Below are positions 1 through 9,854 of a stretch of 64,000 nt of DNA, in pieces. The DNA lies in the NCBI RefSeq assembly GCF_001662305.1, contig NZ_BDEP01000007.1:124001-188000 (forward strand). The letters run 5' to 3'. The notes beneath the pieces are model-generated. The model was given only the letters and a program-made list of their open reading frames with translations, was not told the origin of the DNA and ran no database searches. The stretch comes from Halomonas caseinilytica. Lineage in GTDB: Bacteria > Pseudomonadota > Gammaproteobacteria > Pseudomonadales > Halomonadaceae. The stretch's first letter is position 1; the number at the start of each line of letters is the position of its first letter. Both the position numbers and the translations under genes were made by a program.

Positions 1-50
1 TTCACCAGATGCTGCGACCACAGCTTGTCATAGAGTGTCTGGCCTGGCAT
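1..50 (-). CDS. leuC: 3-isopropylmalate dehydratase large subunit, N-terminal fragment (cut by window edge)
   Basis: Only the first 16 codons lie in the window. They read MPGQTLYDKLWSQHLV, which closely matches the conserved N-terminus of LeuC (family consensus M-x-G-K-T-L-Y-D-K-L-W). A strong ribosome binding site (GGGAGGA) precedes the ATG. LeuC with LeuD isomerises 2-isopropylmalate to 3-isopropylmalate in leucine biosynthesis and carries a 4Fe-4S cluster. The gene is divergent from the LysR regulator at 207, the arrangement found at leuC in Pseudomonas. The call rests on a short stretch but a distinctive one. Confidence 0.85.
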   Translation of the reverse strand, partial: MPGQTLYDKLWSQHLV

Positions 51-206
51 GTCATCCTCCCGGGCAGGGCCTGTCTGGGCGTCACGGTCGGCAATTCGCT
101 TGCCGTTATATCGTTGATTCGAGTGTCACGCGGCGCGCACATAAAAGCAATTCATGTTATTTATTTATTGGATTCCTTTCTGGAATGCAATTAAAGGAGA
201 GACGGC
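51..206. promoter_or_regulatory. Divergent leuC / lysR control region with dyad operator
   Basis: This 156-base region separates leuC from the LysR gene and turns AT-rich between about 130 and 195. A dyad sits at 168-190: TTG-N-ATTCC-N5-GGAAT-N-CAA, with a perfect 15-bp core at 172-186. The core contains the T-N11-A spacing typical of LysR-type binding sites. It lies about 16 bases before the GTG start of the regulator, which suggests autoregulation together with control of leuC. A possible leuC -10 (TATAAC on the minus strand, 105-110) is weak. The operator role is inferred. Confidence 0.6.
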
Positions 207-1103
207 GTGGACACGCAAAGCCTGCAGGCCTTCCTGGCCGTGGCCGACAGCGGCAGCTTCTCCCGGGCCGCCGAGCAGTTGCACCTGACTCAGCCGGCAG
301 TCAGCAAGCGCATTGCCGTGCTCGAGGGGCAGATCGACGCCAGGCTCTTCGATCGCATCGGCCGGCGCGTTGCGCTGACCGAAGCCGGTCGACTGCTGCT
401 GCCCCGAGCCCGGCGCATCCTGGTGATGGTCGACGACAGTCGCCGAGCGCTCGGCAACCTCAGAGGCGACGTCGCTGGTCGCCTGACTCTGGCGACCAGT
501 CATCACCTCGGGCTGCATCGCTTGCCATCGTTGCTCGAGCGCTATACCCGTTGTCATCCCGAAGTGCGTCTGGACCTGCATTTCCTGGACTCCGAGCAGG
601 CCTACCAAGGCGTGCTCGACGGAGAACTCGAGATCGCCGCGGCGACCCTGGCACCACATCCCGATGCCCAGCTGGAAACCGTGCCGGTCTGGATCGACCG
701 CCTCTGCTTCGTCTGCGCCGAGGATCATCCGCTGGCCCGGCGCCGCCATCTGGCCCTGCATGAACTGTGCGATCACGATGCCGTGCTGCCCGGCCCACTG
801 ACCTTTACCCGCACCCTGATCGAATCGCGCTTCGCGGCCGCCGGCCTGGACCTGCCGGTGGCGATTTCCACCAATTACCTAGAGACCCTCAAGATGATGG
901 CCAGCATCGGCCTGGGCTGGAGCCTGCTGCCCGAAAGCATGGTGGTCGGCGAGTTGCACGAACTCGACGTGGACCACCCCCCCATCCATCGCCCCCTGGG
1001 ATATCTGGTCCACCGTAGTCGCACGCTTTCCAACGCTGCCCGAGCGATGCTCGACATGTTCGATGCCGCTCGCACCCCCGAAGCGCTCGCCTGGCGAGAA
1101 TGA
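207..1103 (+). CDS. LysR-family transcriptional regulator, divergent from leuC
   Basis: A 298-residue LysR-type regulator, the usual family length. The N-terminal helix-turn-helix is plain (residues about 4-62, with LTQPAVSKRIAVLEGQ as the recognition segment) and is followed by a periplasmic-binding-protein-like effector domain. The start is GTG at 207, supported by AAAGGAGAGA upstream. Being divergent from leuC across a region with a LysR-style dyad, it probably controls leuC and itself; the effector may be a leucine-pathway intermediate, which is inference. Nothing in the sequence names the ligand. Confidence 0.9.
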   Translation: MDTQSLQAFLAVADSGSFSRAAEQLHLTQPAVSKRIAVLEGQIDARLFDRIGRRVALTEAGRLLLPRARRILVMVDDSRRALGNLRGDVAGRLTLATSHHLGLHRLPSLLERYTRCHPEVRLDLHFLDSEQAYQGVLDGELEIAAATLAPHPDAQLETVPVWIDRLCFVCAEDHPLARRRHLALHELCDHDAVLPGPLTFTRTLIESRFAAAGLDLPVAISTNYLETLKMMASIGLGWSLLPESMVVGELHELDVDHPPIHRPLGYLVHRSRTLSNAARAMLDMFDAARTPEALAWRE

Positions 1104-1159
1104 GCGATGCGATAGCCATGCGCTGACTTGTGACCGTCGGCGTGCTTGCTTAGGATGCT

Positions 1160-2524
1160 ATGAATTTCCCCAGAACCTCCCACATGCAGCCTGAGCGAGA
1201 CAACGCCCCCAACGAGGCCACCCGGCGCCGGCGCGCCCTGGCCGGACTGACGATACTGGCCGGCCTGGTCATCCAGATCACCCAGTTCAGCGGCGCCTCA
1301 CCCTTCAGCCCGCACCTGGTCGGTTATGCCTTCTGGCTGAGCACCGCCCTGCTGTGGCGCGATATCCCGTCCCGGAATCGTCGGCAGGCGGGCTGGCTGG
1401 CCGCCATCGGGCTCGGTCTGTTGCTGACGGCACGCTTCGGTTTCGGTGCAGGTATCGATTGGTGGGCGGTGCTCGACGGCAACACTTATGTCGTGGCCAT
1501 GCTGGTGGGGGTGAGTTTCATCGGCCTGATCGGCAACCTGCGCGGCCAATCACGACCGCCCGGCGGCCGTGCCGTGACAGGCCGCCGAGGGCTCGCCGGT
1601 ACATGGCTCGGTGTGCACCTGCTCGGAACGATCCTTAACCTGTCGACGGTGTTCATGATCGGCGACCGACTGGAACGCCGTGCGCCGCTTACCACCCCAC
1701 AACTGCTGGGCCTCAATCGCGGGTTGTCCAGCGCAGCCTTCTGGTCGCCCTTCTTCGCCTCCATGGGGGTCGTGATGACCCTCGCCCCGGCGATGGACTA
1801 CGCCACCCTTCTCGCTCATGGTCTGCCGCTGGCATTGTGCTCGGGGTTGCTGACGCTGATTGAGCTGCCCCGCCGCTTCGACCTGACCGAAACCGCCGGT
1901 TTCTCGATGTCACCGCGCAGCCTGCTGATGCCGGTGGCCATGGCCGGCCTGGTGATGCTCTTCCACTACGTGCTGACCCCCGAGCTGTCGATCGTTGGCA
2001 TCATCACCTTCCTCATGCCAACCGTGGCCCTGGCCACCAACCTCTTCCGGGGACCACACTGGACCCTGGGACGAGTGCGCCAGCATACCGTGACCCGCCT
2101 GCCAGCCATGCGCGGCGAGATCTCGCTGTTCCTCTGTGCCGGCCTGTTGACGCTGGGCCTGTCGACACTGGTCGACGCCGCCACCGGCAGCGACTGGACG
2201 TTGTTCGCCCATTTCGGTGTGCCTCAGGCTTCGCTGAGCTTCCTGGCCATCGTGGCCAGCGCCGTGGTCGGCCTGCACCCCATCATCGGAGTTTCCGTCC
2301 TGGCCTCGGTACTCGACCTGCCTCCCGGGGATCAGACGCTGTTCGCCTTCGTCGCCCTGAGCGCCTGGGCAGTGGGTACCAGTGTCGGCCCGCTGTCGGG
2401 CATCAACCTATCCCTGCAAGGCCGCTATGGTGTCACCGGCACCCACATGATGCGCCATAACCTAGGGTATGCCCTGGTCATGGCGCTTCTGGTCGTCGGC
2501 ACCCTCTGGTTGCTCGACGGCTGA
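1160..2524 (+). CDS. Polytopic inner-membrane protein, transporter-like, unknown substrate
   Basis: A 454-residue, very hydrophobic protein with about 11 predicted membrane segments and a charged cytoplasmic N-terminus. Two halves each carry broken-helix-like motifs (NLSTVFMIGD and FWSPFFASMG in the first; GLHPIIGVSV and GTSVGPLSGIN in the second). That pattern recalls ion-transporter-superfamily carriers such as the ArsB, DcuC or CitT types, but I cannot place it in a named family. The start at 1160 has AGGA six bases upstream; ATG at 1184 lacks a ribosome binding site. It meets ybeL tail to tail with five bases between them, so its terminator must lie inside one of the genes or be absent. 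Confidence 0.6.
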   Translation: MNFPRTSHMQPERDNAPNEATRRRRALAGLTILAGLVIQITQFSGASPFSPHLVGYAFWLSTALLWRDIPSRNRRQAGWLAAIGLGLLLTARFGFGAGIDWWAVLDGNTYVVAMLVGVSFIGLIGNLRGQSRPPGGRAVTGRRGLAGTWLGVHLLGTILNLSTVFMIGDRLERRAPLTTPQLLGLNRGLSSAAFWSPFFASMGVVMTLAPAMDYATLLAHGLPLALCSGLLTLIELPRRFDLTETAGFSMSPRSLLMPVAMAGLVMLFHYVLTPELSIVGIITFLMPTVALATNLFRGPHWTLGRVRQHTVTRLPAMRGEISLFLCAGLLTLGLSTLVDAATGSDWTLFAHFGVPQASLSFLAIVASAVVGLHPIIGVSVLASVLDLPPGDQTLFAFVALSAWAVGTSVGPLSGINLSLQGRYGVTGTHMMRHNLGYALVMALLVVGTLWLLDG

Positions 2525-2529
2525 GCGGC

Positions 2530-3051
2530 TCAGTCCTTCGGCGCCCTCACGAAATAACGATGTCCGCACTGGTGACAAGGCTCGATGCGCGCCACACCGG
2601 GAAGCTCGACGACGGCGTCGCAATGCACGCAAGCCATGCGACCGGGCACCGCCATCTCACCGGCGGTGTAATCGGCCCGCGAGGCCTCCAGGTCATCTTC
2701 CAGGCGCTCGCGCTCGATGAGGCTGCGATCGGCAATGGAAAACAGGGACTCGGTCACCTTGCGCGACAACACCGACAGGTCGATACCCAGCCAGCTGGCC
2801 ACCCCTTCGCCGCCGGCGCCCAGGTAGCGACGCATTTCCTTGAGGTCGCGTTCGACCCAGGCACGCAACAATGACAGCTCATCACGGGTAAACTCTTCCA
2901 CCTCGGCCTCGAACTCGACGGCCTCGTCGAGTTCGCGCTGCAGCGCATCGCGGTTCAACTCTCCGGCACCTTCCTTGAGGCGGTCGAGCATACGCTCATA
3001 CGCCGCCTTCAGACGATGATCCCGGGATTTCGGCTCCTGTTGCTCGCTCAT
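2530..3051 (-). CDS. ybeL: YbeL family zinc-ribbon protein (DUF1451)
   Basis: A 173-residue protein rich in Glu, Arg and Leu, probably helical, over residues 1-125. The C-terminal zinc ribbon shows CVHC and CHQCGHRY, a two-pair Cys knuckle. This is the DUF1451/YbeL architecture, and ybeL neighbours leuS in Escherichia coli too. The start was set at 3051 (MSEQQEPK) because AGGAG precedes it; longer readings run through the leuS upstream region and lack family similarity. The molecular function is not known. It is divergent from leuS across about 218 bases. Confidence 0.88.
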   Translation of the reverse strand: MSEQQEPKSRDHRLKAAYERMLDRLKEGAGELNRDALQRELDEAVEFEAEVEEFTRDELSLLRAWVERDLKEMRRYLGAGGEGVASWLGIDLSVLSRKVTESLFSIADRSLIERERLEDDLEASRADYTAGEMAVPGRMACVHCDAVVELPGVARIEPCHQCGHRYFVRAPKD

Positions 3052-3215
3052 CTGCTTCTCCTCGTCTGGCGCCCGACATTGGGCCGGCCCGTAGCCGGAA
3101 CCCGTCGTGCTGGGGTATCCTTGCGAGCCTACGCTTCTTCCATTTAGACGGCACGCTGTCGGCGAATCAAGCACCTTTCGCCTCATTGAGGCGACGCCTT
3201 GCGCCGACCCGCTGA

Positions 3216-5852
<2,637 letters not shown>

Positions 5853-5873
5853 TCCGCCGCCCAAGGAGTTTCC

Positions 5874-6365
5874 ATGCAGCGTCGAACATTCCTTCGCCTG
5901 ACCCTGGCCACCGGCGTCTCCCTGGCGCTGGCAGGATGCGGCTTCCGCTTGAGAGGAACAGGGAGCGCCGCCCTGCCCTTCACCTCGCTCGCCGTGGACG
6001 GCACCGGGGATGACGTCTCCCGGCTCGCGATCGAGCGGCTCCAGGCGGCGGGGGTCAGCGTCGACGAGGCGGCTCCACAGGTCTTGAACCTGGGACCGGA
6101 AGCCTTCGGCGAGCAACGCCTGAGCGTACTGGATTCCGGTCGCCAGGAATACGACATGAGCCTCAGCGTGCCCTTCTCGATACAGCGGCGCGACGATGGC
6201 GCCTACCGACTCGCTCAGCAGCACGTCGAGGTCCAGGAACGCTTCACCTTGAGCAGCAACAACCTGCTTTCGGAAGACGACCGTCGCGAGGCGGTACGTC
6301 GTCGCCTGCGTCAAAAAGCCGTCGATCAACTGCTCGACCGACTGCGAGCTCTCGACGGGCAATGA
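5874..6365 (+). CDS. lptE: LPS-assembly lipoprotein LptE
   Basis: A 163-residue outer-membrane lipoprotein. The signal peptide ends in the lipobox LAGC with the lipidated Cys at residue 22, followed by GFRLRG, the conserved LptE N-terminus. LptE plugs the LptD barrel and helps deliver lipopolysaccharide to the outer leaflet. AAGGAG lies upstream of the ATG. It sits between leuS and holA, the ancestral order in gammaproteobacteria. The n-region RRTFLRL looks faintly Tat-like, but the lipobox makes ordinary Sec/Lol export the simpler reading. Confidence 0.95.
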   Translation: MQRRTFLRLTLATGVSLALAGCGFRLRGTGSAALPFTSLAVDGTGDDVSRLAIERLQAAGVSVDEAAPQVLNLGPEAFGEQRLSVLDSGRQEYDMSLSVPFSIQRRDDGAYRLAQQHVEVQERFTLSSNNLLSEDDRREAVRRRLRQKAVDQLLDRLRALDGQ

Positions 6366-6375
6366 GGGAGCAACC

Positions 6376-7431
6376 GTGAAGGTCTTCGCCGACAAGCTCG
6401 AGGCTGCCCTGGCCAAGTCCCTACCGCCGGCCGTGATCGTCGCCGGTGACGAGCCGCTGCAGCACATGGAGGCATGCGATGCCGTGCGCCATGCGGCTCG
6501 CAACGCCGGCATCGAGGAACGCGAAGTGCTCCATGTGGAAGCCAACTTCGCCTGGGGCCGCCTGCTCGAAAGCGCCGCCAGTCTCTCTCTGTTCGCTTCC
6601 CGCAAGCTCATCGAGCTGCGCCTGAACGGCAAGCCCGGCCAGGAGGGCGGCAAGGCTCTCAAGGAATATGCCGAGGGCATGGCCGGGAGCGACAATGTCC
6701 TGCTGGTCACCTCCGGCAAGCTCGACTACCGCGAACAGAAGAGCGCCTGGTTCAAGGCACTGGACAAGGCCGGCCTCTTCGTGCCGGTATGGCCGGTGGA
6801 TACCTCGCGGCTGCACTTCTGGCTGCGCGACCGCGCCTCGCGACACGGATTAACCCTGGATCTCGATGCCGCTCGGCTGCTCGGCGAGCGTATCGAAGGC
6901 AATCTGCTGGCCGCCGACCAGGAGTTGCAGAAACTGGCCTTGCTGCTGCCGCCGGGGTCACGCGTCTCCCCCCAGCAGATCGCCGGTGGTGTGGAGGACA
7001 GCGCCCGCTTCGATGTCTTCACCCTGCTGGATGCCTGTCTCAAGGGAGAGCGCGTGCGCGTCTCGCGGATCCTGGCCGGCTTGCGTGGCGAAGGTGTCGA
7101 GCCCCCTATCGTACTGTGGGCCCTGACCCGCGAACTGCGCCTGCTGTTGTCGATCCACCAGCACCTGGATCAAGGACAAAGCCTCGAGCACGCCTGCAAG
7201 GCGCAGAAACCACCGATCTTCGACAAGCGGCGCCCCGCCTACCAGCAGGCCATCAGCCGCTTGCCCATGAAGCGACTGCACAAGTTGTTGCTGTTCGCCC
7301 AGCGTCTCGACCTGACTATCAAGGGGGCCGGTGCCATCCCCCTGTGGGACGGCCTGCACGACCTGGCGCTGACGCTGGCCGGCGGTCGTGGACTACTGGC
7401 TGAACTGCCCTCGTCCTACCGAATCGGCTGA
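6376..7431 (+). CDS. holA: DNA polymerase III subunit delta
   Basis: A 351-residue clamp-loader subunit. HolA opens the beta sliding clamp as part of the gamma complex. The protein has the N-terminal AAA+-like fold without a Walker A motif (residues 1-140), the lid (about 140-210, with LLGERIEGNLLAADQELQKL) and the C-terminal collar domain (about 215-340). The start is GTG at 6376, with GAGGGAG just before it and only ten bases after the lptE stop. It is probably the last gene of the leuS operon. Confidence 0.95.
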   Translation: MKVFADKLEAALAKSLPPAVIVAGDEPLQHMEACDAVRHAARNAGIEEREVLHVEANFAWGRLLESAASLSLFASRKLIELRLNGKPGQEGGKALKEYAEGMAGSDNVLLVTSGKLDYREQKSAWFKALDKAGLFVPVWPVDTSRLHFWLRDRASRHGLTLDLDAARLLGERIEGNLLAADQELQKLALLLPPGSRVSPQQIAGGVEDSARFDVFTLLDACLKGERVRVSRILAGLRGEGVEPPIVLWALTRELRLLLSIHQHLDQGQSLEHACKAQKPPIFDKRRPAYQQAISRLPMKRLHKLLLFAQRLDLTIKGAGAIPLWDGLHDLALTLAGGRGLLAELPSSYRIG

Positions 7432-7449
7432 CAAGGGGTCAGCGATTCG

Positions 7450-7478
7450 TGAAATGTCAGGCACTTATCCGCTATAAT
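7450..7478 (+). promoter_or_regulatory. Possible sigma70 promoter upstream of the PA2779-like gene
   Basis: A perfect TATAAT lies at 7473-7478 in the 138-base gap after holA. The -35 position (TGAAAT at 7450-7455, 17-base spacer) is poor. It would start a transcript with a leader of about 85 bases for the gene at 7570. Confidence 0.45.
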
Positions 7479-7569
7479 GACACGACAACGCCATCGTCGT
7501 GACGCAAGGATGCACACGCGGAGCCGACACGAGCCGTCGTAACCACTTTCCATCAAAGGATACTTCCCC

Positions 7570-7959
7570 ATGAAACGACTCAGCCGTCTCCTCATCCCCC
7601 TGCTGATTGCCACTCTGGTCGTCGGCAGCCTGCCGGCCGTCGCCGCCGCGCCAAACAGCGATCTGGTGGGTACCGCCGCGGTACTCGATGCCAGTACCAT
7701 CCAGCAGGATCGCGAGCGCATTCGCGATGTCCTCGCTCGTGACGATGTACAGCGTCAACTGCAGTTGCAAGGCGTCGATGCCGATGAGGTAGAGGCCCGC
7801 GTGGCGGCACTCTCCGATGCCGAGGTGAGCGAGATGGCCGACCGGCTCGACCAGATGCCCGCCGGGGCCGGTATCGTCGGCGCCCTGTTCGCCGTCTTCG
7901 TGATCCTGCTGGTGACCGATATTCTCGGCCTCACCGATGTCTATCCCTTCACTCGCTGA
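7570..7959 (+). CDS. PA2779 family small exported membrane protein
   Basis: A 129-residue protein with a cleavable-looking signal peptide (residues 1-27, ending AVAAAP), a charged helical middle (about 40-95) and one hydrophobic C-terminal segment (about 98-120). The middle and C-terminus fit the PA2779 family, whose function is unknown. AAGGATACTTCCCC precedes the ATG. The next gene, a PA2778-like cysteine peptidase, starts 17 bases downstream; the same pair occurs in Pseudomonas. The pairing suggests the small protein is the partner or substrate of the peptidase, which is inference. Confidence 0.8.
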   Translation: MKRLSRLLIPLLIATLVVGSLPAVAAAPNSDLVGTAAVLDASTIQQDRERIRDVLARDDVQRQLQLQGVDADEVEARVAALSDAEVSEMADRLDQMPAGAGIVGALFAVFVILLVTDILGLTDVYPFTR

Positions 7960-7976
7960 TCGGAGAGGCACACCAC

Positions 7977-8954
7977 ATGAACCGCCTGCTTCGGCAGCCA
8001 GGAAACGCCCGCTTTGCGGGCGTTTTCGCGTTGGCATGTCTTCTGCTGGTACTGACGGGCTGCGCCTCGACACCGACCCTGTCTCCCGAGGCCGCCCGCG
8101 TCCTTCCCCAACGCACGCTGATCGATGATGTGCCTTTCCACGCACAACGCGACTACCAGTGCGGCCCCGCCTCCCTGGCCATGGCGCTTGGTGCCAGCGG
8201 CGTGTCAGTGGACGTGGACACCCTGATTCCTCAGGTTTTCCTGCCCGGCCGGAAGGGAAGCGTACAGCCCGAGATGCTGGCAACGATACGCCGCCATGGG
8301 CGCATCCCCTTTCCACTGGAAGGCGGTTTCGAGGCACTGCTGGCCGAGCTCGATGCCAACCATCCGGTGGTGGTCATGCAGAACCTGTCGCTCCCCGTGT
8401 GGCCTGTCTGGCATTACGCGGTCGCCATCGGCTACGATCGACCGGCCGAAGAGTTGATCCTGCACAGCGGAACAACCGCCAAGCGGCGGGTGACCTTCGA
8501 TCGTTTCGATGCGACCTGGGCACGCAGCGAGCGCTGGGGATTCATCGCCTTGGCCCCCGGCGAACTTCCGGCCAGTGGCGATGCCGACAGCGCCATCCGG
8601 GCCATCACCGACTTCGAATCCGCACAAGGGGCGCAAGCAGCCCTGCCAGCCTGGAACGCCCTGGCCGAACGCTATCCCGACTCTGCCATGACGCACTTCG
8701 CACTGGGCAACGCCCGACATGCGACCGGCGACACGAATGGCGCCATCGCCGCCTTTCGCGCCGCGACCCGTGCGGATACCGAGCTGGCTCCGGCCTGGCT
8801 CAATCTCGGCCTGCTGCTCAAGGGGCGGGACGACATCGAACCCGCACGGCACGCCTTCGAGCAGGCAGCGATGCTGCCGGGCCCCTGGCAATCGCGCGCC
8901 CGGGAGGAACTGGCATCACTCGAACAGGATAGGAGAGCGTATCGTGAGCTATGA
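7977..8954 (+). CDS. PA2778 family lipoprotein: C39-like cysteine peptidase with TPR repeats
   Basis: A 325-residue lipoprotein. The signal peptide ends LTGC with the lipidated Cys at about residue 29. A C39-like papain-fold domain follows, with the nucleophile motif YQCGPASLAMAL (Cys62) and the His in WPVWHYAVAIGYD (His146). The C-terminal third (about 220-315) has at least two tetratricopeptide repeats (HFALGNARHATGD, AWLNLGLLLKGRDD). C39 domains often cut leader peptides after double Gly; here the enzyme would face the periplasm, so the substrate is unclear. GGAGAGG precedes the ATG. A terminator-like hairpin lies inside the signal-peptide codons. Confidence 0.85.
   Translation: MNRLLRQPGNARFAGVFALACLLLVLTGCASTPTLSPEAARVLPQRTLIDDVPFHAQRDYQCGPASLAMALGASGVSVDVDTLIPQVFLPGRKGSVQPEMLATIRRHGRIPFPLEGGFEALLAELDANHPVVVMQNLSLPVWPVWHYAVAIGYDRPAEELILHSGTTAKRRVTFDRFDATWARSERWGFIALAPGELPASGDADSAIRAITDFESAQGAQAALPAWNALAERYPDSAMTHFALGNARHATGDTNGAIAAFRAATRADTELAPAWLNLGLLLKGRDDIEPARHAFEQAAMLPGPWQSRAREELASLEQDRRAYREL
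8003..8027 (+). terminator. Terminator-like hairpin inside the 5' coding region of the C39-type peptidase gene
   Basis: A 10-bp perfect stem, AAACGCCCGC (8003-8012) and GCGGGCGTTT (8016-8025), with a three-base loop, followed by T and C. It has the form of an intrinsic terminator for the gene ending at 7959 but falls within codons 9-17 of the next gene. It may attenuate read-through or lower translation. The function is inferred. Confidence 0.55.
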
Positions 8955-9375
8955 CATCGTGCTCAAGCGCGTCTACCAGCCCATCGAGTCCGACGACGGC
9001 GCCCGCCTGCTGGTCGATCGGCTCTGGCCTCGCGGCAAACGACGCGAATCGCTGGCGCTGACCGACTGGTACCGGGACGCCTCTCCGTCCCTGACCCTGC
9101 GCCGTCAGTATCATGAAGGGGAAATCAGCGCCGGCGTCTTTGCCAGCCGTTATCGGGGCGAGCTACGCGACGCCCCCGAGAGCCTGTTGCCACTGATGCG
9201 ATACGCACGCAGCGGACGCCTGACCCTGCTTTCGGCAGCGCGCGATCTCGACGCCTCTCACCTGCCGATACTCAGGGAGGCCGTGCTCACCGCCTTGCAG
9301 GAAGAGGACGCAGCAGACAGCGAACCTGCCTCGCCGCCCTGTTTCGGACATGAGCCACCTTCCAGTGACACATGA
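8944..9375 (+). CDS. DUF488 family protein
   Basis: A 143-residue protein. The start is GTG at 8944, chosen for AGGAGAG six bases upstream; it overlaps the previous gene by 11 bases. The core motif LVDRLWPRGKRRESLALTDW near residues 22-41 is the hallmark of DUF488 (YeaO-like) proteins, whose biochemical role is not established. The C-terminal tail of about 25 residues is acidic and likely disordered. The overlap implies translational coupling with the C39-type peptidase gene, although no functional link is known. Confidence 0.85.
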   Translation: MSYDIVLKRVYQPIESDDGARLLVDRLWPRGKRRESLALTDWYRDASPSLTLRRQYHEGEISAGVFASRYRGELRDAPESLLPLMRYARSGRLTLLSAARDLDASHLPILREAVLTALQEEDAADSEPASPPCFGHEPPSSDT

Positions 9376-9429
9376 CGTCCAGGCGCTGCATGAAACCCGG
9401 TGCACGACCTCCAGGCAGAGATCGTCCGA

Positions 9430-9684
9430 TCAACGCCGCGTGGCATCATAGCCGAGGTCGGCACCGCTGTTCTCGTCACTGCTGCGACGTGCACGGCCTC
9501 GCTTGCGATTTTCCTCTTCGCAGACCTCATCCTTGCCACCGCAGACTTCGCAGCCTTCCTTGAGTCCCAGGTTGTTCAACCCGCCGCAGGATCCCTGAAT
9601 CGGTCGGCGCCCCAGGATGACACCCACAGCCATGGCTGCCACGATCAACAGCATCAGGGCCAGAACGACCAGAAAGGTACTCAT
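9430..9684 (-). CDS. nqrM: Na+-NQR maturation factor NqrM
   Basis: An 84-residue protein with one N-terminal membrane helix (residues 3-24) and a conserved four-Cys motif, SCGG followed by CEVCGG and a further Cys, just after GVILGRRPIQG. This is NqrM (formerly DUF539), which helps install iron in the NQR complex. TGGAG lies upstream of the ATG at 9684. It follows nqrF on the same strand after a 170-base gap containing two hairpins. apbE, which often lies between nqrF and nqrM, is absent here. The C-terminal 25 residues are basic and probably disordered. Confidence 0.93.
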   Translation of the reverse strand: MSTFLVVLALMLLIVAAMAVGVILGRRPIQGSCGGLNNLGLKEGCEVCGGKDEVCEEENRKRGRARRSSDENSGADLGYDATRR

Positions 9685-9763
9685 GTCGATACTCCAGAAT
9701 GAAAAGGATGGGCCTTCACTCATTATGACCATGAAGCCGGTCATGTGATCCCTATCGGACTCC

Positions 9764-9804
9764 TTGTCCGGTATGCCGACACCGGTGATCGGCATACCGG
9801 ACAA
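9764..9804. repeat. Perfect 16-bp inverted repeat between nqrF and nqrM
   Basis: The arms 9764-9779 (TTGTCCGGTATGCCGA) and 9789-9804 are exact reverse complements around a nine-base loop that itself contains CACCGGTG. There is no U-run on either side, so it is not a standard terminator. It may protect the 3' end of the nqrA-F message or set nqrM levels by processing. Confidence 0.7.
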
Positions 9805-9815
9805 ACAGACCGCAA

Positions 9816-9839
9816 AGGGCCGGCCCTGAGGCCGGCCCT
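9816..9839 (-). terminator. Probable intrinsic terminator after nqrF
   Basis: Arms AGGGCCGGCC (9816-9825) and GGCCGGCCCT (9830-9839) form a 10-bp GC stem with a four-base loop. On the minus strand a short T-run follows. It lies 15 bases past the nqrF stop. Confidence 0.65.
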
Positions 9840-9854
9840 GAGGTTTATTCGGTG

